DNA of 64,000 nt from positions 3,617,501 to 3,681,500 of the forward strand of contig NZ_CP060296.1 of NCBI RefSeq assembly GCF_014303735.1, given 5' to 3'. Numbering within the stretch: the first letter of the stretch is position 1; each line of letters begins with the position of its first letter. Position numbers and translations under genes: made by a program. The notes under the pieces are model-generated. The model did no database searches. It was not told where the DNA came from and saw only the letters and a list, made by a program, of their open reading frames with translations. The DNA comes from Variovorax sp. PAMC28562. GTDB taxonomy: Bacteria > Pseudomonadota > Gammaproteobacteria > Burkholderiales > Burkholderiaceae_C. Positions 54,602 through 63,856 of this stretch are shown piece by piece.

Positions 54602-55480
54602 CTAGGCAACCAGCACCGCGCGGCCACGATGGCCGCGCTGGGCAATCCAGTCGAGCGCCAATGCTGCATCGGCCAATGCGAAGGGCTGCACTTCGAGCTG
54701 CAGACGGCCATCGGCCAGGCGTGCCAACAGCTCCGGCACCATGGCACGCCCAGCCGCTTCGCGCCGGAACATGTTGAGCGGCAACAGCGCCACATCGCGC
54801 TGCAGGAAGTGCGCGATGTCGAGCGCCAGCGTCGGGCCCGCGGTGTAGCCGATCAGCACCGCTCGGCCACCGGGGCGCACGCAGGGCAAGACCGACGACA
54901 GCACATCCCCGCCGACGGTGTCGACCAGCAGGTCCGCGCTAGCGGGCGGAGGCGCAGCGGCAAGCGGGTCGACCGCCGTTGCGTCGCAGCCGGCATCGCG
55001 TGCCAGTTGCATGGCGAGCGAGCCCACCGCGCCGCTCGCGCCGGTGACCAGTACTTGTTCCCCAGGCTGCAGCTTCGCGACTTCGTGCAGCGCGACCCAT
55101 GCCGAGGTGGTCGGCGAAAAGAAAGCCGAGCCGAGCGCCATCGGTATCGCATCGGGCAACAGGCCGAGCGCTTCGTCGGGGGCGTCGATCTGCTCGCACC
55201 AAGTGCCGTCGAACAGCGTGCCCAGGCCGCTGCCGCGCAACCACACACGCTGCCCGGCCGCGTAACGCTCGCTCGCGACGACGATGCCAGCGGCCTCCAC
55301 GCCCGGCGTGTACGGAAACGGCGGATGCCGCAGAAAGCTGCCCCGCCACACGGTGCGGTCGATGTGGCCAACAGTTGCCGCCTGCATGCGCACGATGCTG
55401 CGGCCGGGCCGTGGCACCGGATCGGCAACGTCTTCCAGCACCGGCACCGCGTCGAAGCCGTGGATGCGAACGGCCTTCAT
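54602..55480 (-). CDS. Quinone-oxidoreductase-type zinc-free alcohol dehydrogenase family protein
   Basis: 292 aa medium-chain dehydrogenase/reductase. The GroES-like half starts MKAVRIHGFDAVPVLEDV; the nucleotide motif is VTGASGAVGSLAMQLA. Zinc-binding cysteines are absent, which places it with quinone oxidoreductase/acryloyl-CoA reductase-like enzymes. It is shorter than usual (about 320-330). Its ATG overlaps the stop of the 3-hydroxyacyl-CoA dehydrogenase gene. Its role in the locus is unknown; reduction of an enoyl or quinone-like intermediate is possible. Confidence 0.85.
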   Translation of the reverse strand: MKAVRIHGFDAVPVLEDVADPVPRPGRSIVRMQAATVGHIDRTVWRGSFLRHPPFPYTPGVEAAGIVVASERYAAGQRVWLRGSGLGTLFDGTWCEQIDAPDEALGLLPDAIPMALGSAFFSPTTSAWVALHEVAKLQPGEQVLVTGASGAVGSLAMQLARDAGCDATAVDPLAAAPPPASADLLVDTVGGDVLSSVLPCVRPGGRAVLIGYTAGPTLALDIAHFLQRDVALLPLNMFRREAAGRAMVPELLARLADGRLQLEVQPFALADAALALDWIAQRGHRGRAVLVA

Positions 55481-56496
55481 GAGCGCGTCTCTTCGGCCGC
55501 CGCGCGCCAGAGTCCGGCGTGCCGCAACTCGCCGAGCGTGCGAGCCAGCACGTCGCGCCGGTAGGCGGCGACATCGCGGCCCTGATAGTCGTAGAAGCCG
55601 CTGCCGGTCTTCAGGCCGAGCCGCCCTTCCTCGACCATGCGATCGACGATGGCCGGCGCGGTGTAGCGCTCCTTGCTCAGCGATGCCGACATCTCGCGGC
55701 TCGCGTGATGCAGGATGTCGCAGCCGCCGAAGTCGATGAACTCGACCACGCCGATCGCGGCGAAGCGCAGGCCCAGGCCATAGCGCGTCGCCTTGTCGAT
55801 CTCTTCGGCGGTGGCGGCGCCCTCCTCGATCATGCGGGCTGCCTCGTTCATCACCAGCGCCTGCAACCGCGGCACGATGTAGCCCGGCGATGCGCCGCAC
55901 ACGACGGGCAGCTTGCCGATCTCTTCCATCAGCGCCTTGGTGCGCGCCAGCACGCCAGCGTCGGTGCCCGGATGGCAACTGAGTTCGACGACCGGGATCA
56001 CGTAAGCCGGATTGAGCCAGTGCATGTTGAGGAAACGCTCGGGCAGTCGCACCAACGCGGCGAGCTGCGTCACCAGGATGCTGCTGGTCGTCGAGGTCAG
56101 GATCGCGTCGTCGCGGCAATGACGATTGAGCTGCTCGAAGGCCTCTCGCTTGGCCGCCATGGTTTCGGGCACGCCTTCGAAGACCAGCTCGGCCGCCGCC
56201 AGTGCCCGCGGTGCGGCGGCTGCGTTCACATAGTGCACACGGGCGGCGATCGACTGGATTTGCGCTGCATCGATGACGCCGAGTTGCGCGAGTCCTGCGA
56301 GAGCGCCCGCTATCTCCGCACTCGCTTCATCGCGGAGGTGCCGCCAGGCTTCGTCGCTGCGCTGGCGCAGATCGATCAGGGAGATCCGGTGCCCTGCATA
56401 GGCGAACGCGATCGCGATGCCGCGCCCCATGCGGCCGGCACCGACTGCGGCGAAGCGAGGCAGCGGTGTCGACGGGACAAGTGACTCATTCGCCAT
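55477..56496 (-). CDS. 3-hydroxyacyl-CoA dehydrogenase family protein
   Basis: 339 aa. The Rossmann motif GAGRMGRGIAIAFAYAGH lies at residues 19-36, then LVFEGVPETMAAKREAFEQL, TSTTSS, the catalytic His in NMHWLNPAY, and the C-terminal SPGYIVPRLQALVMNEAARM and GLKTGSGFYDY dimer domain. It oxidises 3-hydroxyacyl-CoA, or a hydroxy acid, with NAD. It overlaps the opine-dehydrogenase-like gene by 11 bases and the quinone oxidoreductase gene by four. A beta-hydroxyacyl-CoA step fits the CoA-ester route proposed for the locus. Confidence 0.9.
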   Translation of the reverse strand: MANESLVPSTPLPRFAAVGAGRMGRGIAIAFAYAGHRISLIDLRQRSDEAWRHLRDEASAEIAGALAGLAQLGVIDAAQIQSIAARVHYVNAAAAPRALAAAELVFEGVPETMAAKREAFEQLNRHCRDDAILTSTTSSILVTQLAALVRLPERFLNMHWLNPAYVIPVVELSCHPGTDAGVLARTKALMEEIGKLPVVCGASPGYIVPRLQALVMNEAARMIEEGAATAEEIDKATRYGLGLRFAAIGVVEFIDFGGCDILHHASREMSASLSKERYTAPAIVDRMVEEGRLGLKTGSGFYDYQGRDVAAYRRDVLARTLGELRHAGLWRAAAEETRS

Positions 56497-57559
56497 GGTG
56501 GAGCCTCTGCGCGAGTTCGGCCTTGCTCAACGCCGCCAGTCCCAGGCTCTCGAACGTGCGTGGCCCCTGACGCAAATCGCGGCCGAGAAAGCCGCCGACG
56601 ATGGCCAGCAAGCCGTGCGCGATCGGCGCGTCCACGCCGGCATAGCGTGCGGCAGAGGCCAGGAAGGCGAGCCCGAGTTCAGTGTCTTCGGTGATGTACC
56701 GATGCGTGTGCAAGTCGATGTTCTCGCGCCAGTCGCCGGACTTCACCAGCTGCTTGTGCGCATCGCCATACATCCATCGATCGTTTTCGTAATGGTCGGC
56801 CAGCGGATAGTGCGGCGCACCTTGGCCGAAGGCCTCGCGCACTGCGATGCGTTCGCGATCCAGTTGGTCGGTCACGGCGCGCACGGCGGGCTGGGTGCCT
56901 TCGTTGTGAATGTCCCAGCGCTCGAAGTGCTGCAGCGGCGCGGCGTTCATCACCATCAGCGGCGGGTGGATGACGGGGCCGGCGTTCATTAGCGCGCCGG
57001 AGAGCGCATCGCCGCAAGCACGCACGGAGGGGAATGCTTCGCGGATCACGGCGATGGTCTCAGCTGACTTGCGCGCCGGATAGACGCCGGTCGGCAGGCG
57101 TATGGCGCGGACGGTGACATTGACTTCACGCTCGCCGTGCTTGCGCGCGAGGTAAGGCAAGGTGCCGGTCTCGGCCCAGGCGACATCGGCCAGATTGCCC
57201 GACTGCTTCACCAGCCTAGCCATCACGTAGCTGCCGAAGGTGCCCGGCGGAAGGAAGACGACTTGCCCATCGACAAGATGCGGCGCCATGGCAAGTGCGA
57301 TGTCGTACTGCGCGATGGCAGGCGTAGGAATGACGACGAGCCTGGCGCCTTCGAGGGCTGCGGCAATGTCGGCGGTCGCGAGCGCCAGCGGCACCTCACG
57401 CACGCCGGCCGCATCCTTCAGCGTGATCGCGCCGGCACGAAAAACCGGATGGAGCGCGGCTGCGTCGCGACGCCACAGCCGCACTTCATGGCCCGCTTCA
57501 GAAAGGTCCGCTGCGGCGGCGTAGGCGCCATGCCCTCCACCAAGAATTGCAATTTTCAT
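56486..57559 (-). CDS. Octopine/nopaline (opine) dehydrogenase-family protein
   Basis: 357 aa. The N-terminal Rossmann motif GGGHGAYAAAADLSEAGHEVRLWRR is typical, followed by the middle TPAIAQYDIALAMAPHL segment and an all-helical C-terminal opine domain with MNAGPVIHPPLMVMNAA and HTHRYITEDTELGLAFLA. Such enzymes join or split amino acids and 2-oxo acids by reductive amination. It begins an operon with a consensus promoter, in an aromatic-degradation locus. This is unusual: it may act on an amino-acid conjugate of auxin or another substrate, but no such activity is shown. Confidence 0.85.
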   Translation of the reverse strand: MKIAILGGGHGAYAAAADLSEAGHEVRLWRRDAAALHPVFRAGAITLKDAAGVREVPLALATADIAAALEGARLVVIPTPAIAQYDIALAMAPHLVDGQVVFLPPGTFGSYVMARLVKQSGNLADVAWAETGTLPYLARKHGEREVNVTVRAIRLPTGVYPARKSAETIAVIREAFPSVRACGDALSGALMNAGPVIHPPLMVMNAAPLQHFERWDIHNEGTQPAVRAVTDQLDRERIAVREAFGQGAPHYPLADHYENDRWMYGDAHKQLVKSGDWRENIDLHTHRYITEDTELGLAFLASAARYAGVDAPIAHGLLAIVGGFLGRDLRQGPRTFESLGLAALSKAELAQRLHHGE

Positions 57560-57597
57560 GTTCGGAGTTCGAGAAAGCAGACATCGATGAAGTCAAT

Positions 57598-57626
57598 ACA
57601 TTACTTTTCATTGATTCATGTGTCAA
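57598..57626 (-). promoter_or_regulatory. Promoter of the opine-dehydrogenase operon with operator-like motif
   Basis: On the minus strand TTGACA (57621-57626) is followed after 17 bases by TAATGT (57598-57603). The motif ATTGA..CATG..TCAAT at 57610-57627 is a dyad with 14 of 18 symmetric positions, and 14 of 17 bases match the site at 54017-54033. A shared MarR repressor is the simplest reading. Confidence 0.55.
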
Positions 57627-57654
57627 TCATGCTTCTTTAAGCCGAGCGACGTGG

Positions 57655-58335
57655 CTAGACCTCAGCCCAAAGCCTCAACAGGTTGTGATAGTGACCGGTC
57701 AGCGCGACCGTTTCAGCCGACTCGCCGAGTCGCGTCCGCAACGATCGAATGCTCTGATCCAGACCAAAAAGCATCTCGCGTTGATGGTTGTCGCGCACCA
57801 TGCTCTGCAGCCAGAAAAAAGAACAGACGCGTGCTCCTCGTGTCACGGGATGCACCTGATGCAGACTGCTCGACGGGTACAGCACGAGGTCGCCCGCCGG
57901 CAGCTTCACTTCATGCGTGCCGTAGTTGTCGACGACTTCGAGCTCACCACCGTCGTAGTCGTTCGGATCGCTCAGGAACAGCGTGCACGACAGGTCGGTG
58001 CGCAACTGCTCGCCCGTGCCAGGAATCGAGCGGACCGATCCATCGACATGCAGGCCGTAATGCTCGCCACTCTCATAGCGATTGAAGAGCGGTGGCACGA
58101 AACGAAGCGGCAGTGCGGCCGAATGAAACAGCGCGCTGCGCGACAGCGCGATCAGCACGGTCTTCGCAAGCGCGCGACCGACCACCGATTGCTCCGGCAG
58201 CTGGCGATTTCGCTTGACCCGAGCGCCCTGCTCACCCACCGTTTCCCGGCCATCTCCCCAGTCCGCTTCGTCGAGTGCCGATCGAAGTTCTCGCACCTGA
58301 TCAGGCGTCAGCACATCGGGTACATGCAGCATCAT
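57655..58335 (-). CDS. piuC: Fe(II)/2-oxoglutarate-dependent PKHD-type hydroxylase (PiuC/YbiX)
   Basis: 226 aa, standard length. The iron-binding triad is H96-V97-D98 (HVDGS) and H159 in [12 protein letters not shown], with R166 for 2-oxoglutarate. The family is usually found beside TonB siderophore receptors, as here, and is thought to help iron acquisition. It lies downstream of the receptor gene, separated by a terminator-like hairpin, so its expression may be partly attenuated. Confidence 0.92.
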   Translation of the reverse strand: MMLHVPDVLTPDQVRELRSALDEADWGDGRETVGEQGARVKRNRQLPEQSVVGRALAKTVLIALSRSALFHSAALPLRFVPPLFNRYESGEHYGLHVDGSVRSIPGTGEQLRTDLSCTLFLSDPNDYDGGELEVVDNYGTHEVKLPAGDLVLYPSSSLHQVHPVTRGARVCSFFWLQSMVRDNHQREMLFGLDQSIRSLRTRLGESAETVALTGHYHNLLRLWAEV

Positions 58336-58354
58336 TTGGAAGCAGCCTCACAAG

Positions 58355-58381
58355 AAAAAAGCCCCGACCGTAGGGTGGGGC
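58355..58381 (-). terminator. Rho-independent terminator after the TonB receptor gene
   Basis: On the minus strand a GC-rich stem (GCCCC and GGGGC arms, 58361-58365 and 58377-58381) is followed at once by a run of six T. It lies 41 bases after the receptor stop and 19 bases before the PKHD start. Confidence 0.7.
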
Positions 58382-58422
58382 CCGAGTGTCGCACCGCTGC
58401 CGGCGCGACAGGTTGACGTCGC

Positions 58423-60750
58423 TCAGAAAGCGAAGTTCGCGGTCACGCGGTAGCTGCGTGGTGCACCCGGCGTGTAGCGGTAACCGCTCTTGTTGATTGC
58501 CGCCACATAGTCCTTGTCGGCCAGGTTGTAGACGTTGAACTGCAGGTCGATGTTCTTGTTGATGCGGTAGGACGCCATCGCATCGAACACCCAGTACGAG
58601 TCGATAAAGGCAGGCGTGCCCAGCGCGCCATCGGTGCCGCGCGAAAGCTTGCCGTTGAAGCGGGCACCAGCGCCGACCGTCAGACCGAACGGAAGCTTGT
58701 AGGTCGTCCATGCGCTGAACGAATTCTTGGGCGTGTACGCCAGCACCGAGCCGCCGTCTGCGAGCACCGAGGGGCCGCTCAGGATCTTCGTGTCTTGCGT
58801 GGTGAAACCGGTGCTCACGCCCCAGTTGTCGGTGATCGCGCCGGCCGCGCCGAGCTCGATTCCCTGCACTCGCTTCTTGCCGGTCTGGTAGTAGAGGCCG
58901 CTGACGGCGTCTTGCACCACGTCGTTGCTCACGTCGGTCCGGTAGATGGCCGCCGTCAATGCCAGCTTCTTGTTGAGCACGTCCCACTTGGTGCCCAGCT
59001 CATAAGTCTTGGTTTTCTGCGGCAAGAAGTCGGTGCGGCTTGCGCTGTTGCCGGTCCCGCTGGCGGCCAGTGCGAAGTTGTTGCCGCCCGGTGGCTGTGC
59101 GCCGGTGCCGTAGGCAGCGTAGATGCTGCTGTTGTCGGTCGGCTTGTAGACGACGCCGAGCTTGCCGGTCCAGAGTTTGCCCGAGGTCGAGAACGCGCTC
59201 GGCGTGAGCACGCCGGTGGTGGCGTTCAGCGCATTCGCTGCGTAGTCGGTCGAGTAGTGGTCCAAGCGCAGGCCGCCGGTCAGGCTCCAGCGTTCGCTCA
59301 GCTTGGCTGTGTCGAAGACGTAGGCGCCGACGGTGGTGGTCTTGCCTTCGGTGTTGGCGCCGTTCTGCAGCCGCAGGTAACCGAGCACGTCAGGGTTGGG
59401 GTTGTACAGGCTGGCGGCAGGCCAGGCGCCGCTGTTGCGGATGCCGGGGTAGCCGAACACCGCCACGTTTTGTCCGTAGTAGCCGAGCGAGTCCTGCTCT
59501 TCGCGGATCAACTCGACGCCGGCGTTCAGCGTGTGGCCGACGCCGCCTGTGGCGAACTTGGCGCTCACGTTGGTCTGGTTGGTCAGGATGGTGTTCTCCT
59601 GATTCTTGTTCGTCGGATTGCTGCGAGCTACGGTCCAGCCCAGCGGGTTGGTTGCGCTCGGCGTGACGAGGTTGGCGGTGGTCGCCATGAACGACGTCAG
59701 CTGGTAGTCCTGCTCGGTCTTGCCGTAGCGGAAGGTGTTGCGCAAGGTGATGTCGGGCGTGAGGTCGTGCTCCACGCGGGCCGTGAACATGTTCTGGGTC
59801 ACATGGTCGAAGTCCGACGAGGTGCCGTAGAAGTTGCTCGAATTGACCGGCTGAGCAGAGTTCAGGAAGGTCCGGCGACCGCGCACGGTGGTCGCGTCGG
59901 GCGTCGAGTAGCCAGGCAGGCCGATCGTGGACACGCCGCCGTCAGGCACATTGTTTTGCTGGATGTGGACCAGGTCGAAGTACAGGCGCGTCGCCGTGCC
60001 GAGACCAAGCGCCAGCGACGGCGCGATGCCCGAGCGCTTGTTCTTCACGACATCGCGGCCTGACACGTCGGCGTCTTCGGTGAACGCATTGAGTCTGAAG
60101 GCGGCGCCTGCGCCACCCGGTCCGCTCAGGGCCTTGTTCCAGTCGATGGTGCCGCGCTTGAAGCTGTCGCTGCCGAAGCCGACCGAGCCGAAGAAGCTGT
60201 CGCTCAGCGTGGGCTTCTTGGTGATCAGGTTGATGTAGCCGGTGGGCGCGGTGCGTCCGGTGTCGCTGCCGGCCGGGCCTTTGACGACTTCGATCTGCTC
60301 GATGTTGAAGGTGTCGCGCGAGACCGAGCCGATGTCGCGGATACCGTCGACGAAGATGCTGCTGGAAGTGTCGAAGCCGCGCAGGTAGATGGCGTCGCCC
60401 GTGCTCGTGCTGCCGTTTTCACCGAGGTAGAAGGCACCGGCACCGGGCGTGTTGCGCAGCGCTTCGGTCAGCGTCGTGGCGCCCTGCTCGCGCAGGATCT
60501 GTTCCTTCAGCACCTGGATGGTCTGTGGCGTGTCGACCAACGGCGCGGTGAACTTGGGGTTGGCCGACGTGTCGGCCTTGTAGTCGCTGGCGCCCACGGA
60601 GTCCCGCACGCGAATTTCCTGCAACGTGGCGCTGCCTGCGGTTTGTGCAGCAGCAGGCAGGGCGAATGCCATCAGCGCAGCTGCAGCGACGCCAGTGAGT
60701 TGGGGTGACGGGCGCGCGACGGCGTGCTTGCGGCTCTTGATGTAGGCCAT
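58423..60750 (-). CDS. TonB-dependent siderophore receptor
   Basis: 775 aa outer-membrane protein. The signal peptide ends AAAQ; the plug domain shows TPQTIQVLKEQILREQGATTLTEALRNTPGAG and FVDGIRDIGSVSRDTFNIEQIEVVKGPAG, the usual catecholate/ferrichrome-type consensus. The barrel follows, with the typical final aromatic ...VTANFAF. It imports ferric siderophores using TonB. The Fur box upstream indicates iron repression. It faces the Nudix gene across a 285-bp gap. Confidence 0.95.
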   Translation of the reverse strand: MAYIKSRKHAVARPSPQLTGVAAAALMAFALPAAAQTAGSATLQEIRVRDSVGASDYKADTSANPKFTAPLVDTPQTIQVLKEQILREQGATTLTEALRNTPGAGAFYLGENGSTSTGDAIYLRGFDTSSSIFVDGIRDIGSVSRDTFNIEQIEVVKGPAGSDTGRTAPTGYINLITKKPTLSDSFFGSVGFGSDSFKRGTIDWNKALSGPGGAGAAFRLNAFTEDADVSGRDVVKNKRSGIAPSLALGLGTATRLYFDLVHIQQNNVPDGGVSTIGLPGYSTPDATTVRGRRTFLNSAQPVNSSNFYGTSSDFDHVTQNMFTARVEHDLTPDITLRNTFRYGKTEQDYQLTSFMATTANLVTPSATNPLGWTVARSNPTNKNQENTILTNQTNVSAKFATGGVGHTLNAGVELIREEQDSLGYYGQNVAVFGYPGIRNSGAWPAASLYNPNPDVLGYLRLQNGANTEGKTTTVGAYVFDTAKLSERWSLTGGLRLDHYSTDYAANALNATTGVLTPSAFSTSGKLWTGKLGVVYKPTDNSSIYAAYGTGAQPPGGNNFALAASGTGNSASRTDFLPQKTKTYELGTKWDVLNKKLALTAAIYRTDVSNDVVQDAVSGLYYQTGKKRVQGIELGAAGAITDNWGVSTGFTTQDTKILSGPSVLADGGSVLAYTPKNSFSAWTTYKLPFGLTVGAGARFNGKLSRGTDGALGTPAFIDSYWVFDAMASYRINKNIDLQFNVYNLADKDYVAAINKSGYRYTPGAPRSYRVTANFAF

Positions 60751-60872
60751 GAGGGGTTCTCCGGAAAGGCGGCAAATGAGAACTCGACTGGCGGGTCCCG
60801 GGCGAGCAGCCCGCTAGGGCGCTGGAGGGATTGGCTGGATGAGCTGGCTCGCGGCACACGCCGCGAAACAGC

Positions 60873-60891
60873 GTTAATGATAATGACTCTC
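60873..60891 (-). promoter_or_regulatory. Fur box
   Basis: GTTAATGATAATGACTCTC matches 15 of 19 positions of the consensus GATAATGATAATCATTATC. It lies about 120 bases upstream of the receptor ATG and would repress it when iron is plentiful. Confidence 0.8.
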
Positions 60892-60911
60892 AGTTAGATC
60901 TTTGCATTTCC

Positions 60912-60930
60912 TTTACGGAACGTACGTAAA
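60912..60930. promoter_or_regulatory. Small inverted repeat in the receptor/Nudix gap
   Basis: TTTACG and CGTAAA arms 7 bases apart, with an internal ACGTACGT palindrome. It may be an operator for the Nudix gene. Function unknown. Confidence 0.3.
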
Positions 60931-61035
60931 CCGCTTTGCGTGTTGTAGTGGTGCGACAACTGTTTGGCCGCAGCATGAGTTCCTTTTTTCTCCCCGGTGA
61001 AGTTGGGCAGGCCGCGACGCATCAAACTCCAGCAG

Positions 61036-61953
61036 ATGAACAGTTTTGGCAGCGAGTCCGGCCCCCACCCAGCCCCCGCCCGTCTCGAAGTCGCCGCCAC
61101 CGTGGTGCTGCTCCGTGACGGCGCGCAGGGCCTCGAAACCTTCTTGATGCGCCGTGCCTTGGAAGCCAGCGTGCTGGGCGGCGTGCACGTCTTTCCGGGC
61201 GGCAAGCTCGATGCGGCCGACCCGCTCTCGGTGCATCGGCTCGATCGCGACGCAAGGGATCTGCACGCGGCGCTCGGCGAGCCAGAGCTCTCGGCGCAAG
61301 TCGCTGCGGCCATCCATGTGGCGGCGCTGCGCGAACTCTTCGAAGAGGCCGGCGTACTGCTGGCCGATGGTTCCGATGGGCTCTGGCAACCCCCTGCTTC
61401 GGCCTTGGACTCGACTCCGCTTCCGCGCGATGTGCCTTTCGAATCGATGCTCGACGCGCTTGGCCTGACGCTGTCGAGCAGCCTCATCGCACCTTGGTCG
61501 CGCTGGATCACGCCGGTCATACCCAACATGCCGCGCCGTCGCTTCGACACGCGCTTTTTCGTGGCTCGAATGCCTGTGGGTCAGACCGCCGATGTCGCAG
61601 ACCACGAGTCGACGATCGGCCGCTGGCTCGGCGCGCGCCAAGCTCTGGAGATGTACTGGCAGCGCGAAATCGAACTGGCACCGCCGCAGATCATCACCCT
61701 CGCCCACCTGTCGCGCTACGCCAGCGCCCATGAAGCGTTCGACGCCGCGCGTGCCACGCCGCCGCGGCTCATTCATCCGGTTCATATCGAGGTCGATACG
61801 GCGCGCGTCTTTTGTTATCCGGGCGACCTAGCGCATGGGGACCGCGAGCGCGCGTTTCCCGGTGTGTCGAGGCTGGTGTTGCGCGACGGGCGCTTCGAGC
61901 CGTTCGACGGCTTCGAAGCGTTCTTCGCGGACTCCGCCACGCAGCGTCTCTGA
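61036..61953 (+). CDS. Nudix hydrolase family protein
   Basis: 305 aa from the ATG giving MNSFGSES; a GTG at 60997 would add 13 residues, and neither has a clear ribosome binding site. The Nudix helix is split by a long insert: GGKLD at about residues 55-59, then RELFEEAGV at 99-107. The rest shows a helical C-terminal domain with RRFDTRFFVARMP. It is of the longer type often linked to acyl-CoA or unknown diphosphates. It stands alone between the receptor and the hydroxyacid dehydrogenase gene. Confidence 0.82.
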   Translation: MNSFGSESGPHPAPARLEVAATVVLLRDGAQGLETFLMRRALEASVLGGVHVFPGGKLDAADPLSVHRLDRDARDLHAALGEPELSAQVAAAIHVAALRELFEEAGVLLADGSDGLWQPPASALDSTPLPRDVPFESMLDALGLTLSSSLIAPWSRWITPVIPNMPRRRFDTRFFVARMPVGQTADVADHESTIGRWLGARQALEMYWQREIELAPPQIITLAHLSRYASAHEAFDAARATPPRLIHPVHIEVDTARVFCYPGDLAHGDRERAFPGVSRLVLRDGRFEPFDGFEAFFADSATQRL

Positions 61954-62053
61954 TGCTTCACCCACCTAAGTTCAAAAAAGTTATCTTTGCGTGAGCCCAT
62001 TTCGCCGCTTACGCGCGTTCCGCACACAACAACCAACATAAAGAAGACAAGCC

Positions 62054-63052
62054 ATGACCTCCGTCCTCATCACCCGAGCCACCTTCCCCGACATCGCCCA
62101 GCGCCTGCGCGATCACTTCGAGGTCGAAGACAACCCGACGGACACGATCTGGAGCGCTGACGAACTGAAGCAACGCCTGCACGGAAAGCAGGGCGTGATG
62201 AGCCATGGCAGCGAGCGCATCGACGCGGCATTGCTCGACGCCTGCCCGACGGTCAAGGCGGTCTGCAATGTCGGCGTCGGCTACAACAACGTCGATGTCG
62301 CGGCCTGCACGGCGCGTGGCGTGCTGGTGACCAACACGCCCGACGTGCTGACCGAAACCACTGCCGACCTGGGCTTCGCGCTGATGATGGCCACGGCCCG
62401 GCGCCTCGGCGAATCCGAGCGCTTCGTGCGTGCCGGAGAGTGGAACAAGGGCGGCATCTTCGACCAGTTCGCCGGTGCCGACGTGCACGGCGCGACGCTG
62501 GGCATTCTGGGCATGGGCCGCATCGGCCGGGCCATCGCGCGGCGTGGTGCGCTGGGCTTCGGCATGCAGGTGACCTATCACAACCGCACGCAGCTGGATA
62601 CCGAAACCGAAGCGACCATCGGCGCCCGCTATGTAGACAAGGCCACGCTGCTGCGCGAAGCCGACCACCTGGTGCTGGTGCTGCCCTACTCGGCCTCGTC
62701 GCACCACGCGATCGGTACCGAGGAGCTTCGCCTGATGAAGCCGACCGCCACGCTGACCAACATCGCGCGCGGAGGCATCGTCGACGATGCGGCGCTGGCC
62801 GCTGCTCTGAAGGCGGGCACCATCGCTGCCGCCGGCCTCGATGTGTTCGAAGGTGAGCCGCGAATTCATCCGGCCCTGCTCGGGCTCGCCAACGTCGTGC
62901 TCACGCCGCACATCGGCAGCGCGACCATTCAGACGCGCCGTGCGATGGCATCGCTCACGGTCGACAATCTGATCGCAGCGCTTGGCGCCGGTCCTCGTGC
63001 CGGCAAGCCGCCAACGCCGGTCAACCCCGAGGTGCTGACGCCAGCGCAATGA
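62054..63052 (+). CDS. ghrB: D-2-hydroxyacid dehydrogenase (2-ketogluconate/hydroxypyruvate reductase, GhrB-like)
   Basis: 332 aa. The cofactor motif GILGMGRIGRAIARR sits in the middle; catalytic residues are recognised in NIARGGIVDDAAL (Arg), the GEPRIHPAL Glu and LTPHIGSAT (His). It reduces 2-keto-D-gluconate or hydroxypyruvate with NADPH. It lies 10 bases before an SDR gene of the gluconate-5-dehydrogenase type, so a ketogluconate/idonate role is preferred over serine metabolism. An AAGAAGA-type site precedes the ATG. Confidence 0.85.
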   Translation: MTSVLITRATFPDIAQRLRDHFEVEDNPTDTIWSADELKQRLHGKQGVMSHGSERIDAALLDACPTVKAVCNVGVGYNNVDVAACTARGVLVTNTPDVLTETTADLGFALMMATARRLGESERFVRAGEWNKGGIFDQFAGADVHGATLGILGMGRIGRAIARRGALGFGMQVTYHNRTQLDTETEATIGARYVDKATLLREADHLVLVLPYSASSHHAIGTEELRLMKPTATLTNIARGGIVDDAALAAALKAGTIAAAGLDVFEGEPRIHPALLGLANVVLTPHIGSATIQTRRAMASLTVDNLIAALGAGPRAGKPPTPVNPEVLTPAQ

Positions 63053-63062
63053 AGGATCTGTC

Positions 63063-63836
63063 TTGAACTCCGTCCTCAAAAGCTTCGACCTCACCGGTCG
63101 CACTGCACTCATCACCGGCTCGAGCGCCGGCATCGGTTTCGCCCTGGCGCGCGGGCTGGCTGGCGCGGGCGCACGCATCGTGCTGAACGCACGCAACGCC
63201 GACAAGCTCGAAGCCGCTGCTGCCACATTGCGCGGCGAAGGCGCCGACATCGTAACGGCCAGCTTCGACGTCACATCCGGTGAAGCGGTCAAGGAAGCGG
63301 TCGAGCGCATCGAACGCGAGGTAGGGCCCATCGACATCCTCATCAACAACGCCGGCATGCAGCGCCGCGCACCGCTCGACGAGTTCGAAGAAGCGCACTG
63401 GCACGAGTTGATGAAGACCAACCTCGACAGCGTCTTCCTCGTCGGCCAGGCGGTGGCGCGCCACATGATCGGCCGCAAGCGCGGCAAGATCGTCAACGTC
63501 TGCTCGGTGCAGAGCGAGCTGGGCCGCCCGGGGATCGCGCCCTACACCGCCAGCAAGGGCGCGGTGAAGATGCTGACCAAGGGCATGGCGATCGACTGGG
63601 GCCAGCATGGCATTCAAGTGAACGGGCTCGGGCCGGGCTATTTCAAGACCGAGCTGAACGAAGCGCTGGTCAAGAACGAGGACTTCTCCAAGTGGCTGAT
63701 CGGCCGCACGCCATCGCGGCGCTGGGGCGATGTCGAAGACCTGGTGGGCGCGGCGGTGTTCTTGTCGAGTGCCGCATCGAACTTCGTCAACGGTCACATC
63801 CTGTATGTCGACGGCGGCGTGACCGCGCAACTTTAA
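63063..63836 (+). CDS. idnO: SDR dehydrogenase, probable gluconate 5-dehydrogenase
   Basis: 257 aa with a TTG start and AAGGA 8 bases upstream. TGSSAGIG, NNAGMQRRAPL, the Ser of VNVCSVQSELGR and YTASKGAVK are intact; the N-terminal SFDLTGRTALITGSSAGIG and NNAGMQ are typical of gluconate 5-dehydrogenase/Ga5DH (IdnO). It reduces 5-keto-D-gluconate to D-gluconate. It is followed by an L-idonate 5-dehydrogenase gene, the usual partner. Confidence 0.85.
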   Translation: MNSVLKSFDLTGRTALITGSSAGIGFALARGLAGAGARIVLNARNADKLEAAAATLRGEGADIVTASFDVTSGEAVKEAVERIEREVGPIDILINNAGMQRRAPLDEFEEAHWHELMKTNLDSVFLVGQAVARHMIGRKRGKIVNVCSVQSELGRPGIAPYTASKGAVKMLTKGMAIDWGQHGIQVNGLGPGYFKTELNEALVKNEDFSKWLIGRTPSRRWGDVEDLVGAAVFLSSAASNFVNGHILYVDGGVTAQL

Positions 63837-63856
63837 AAACCAAGAAGATACAAAAA

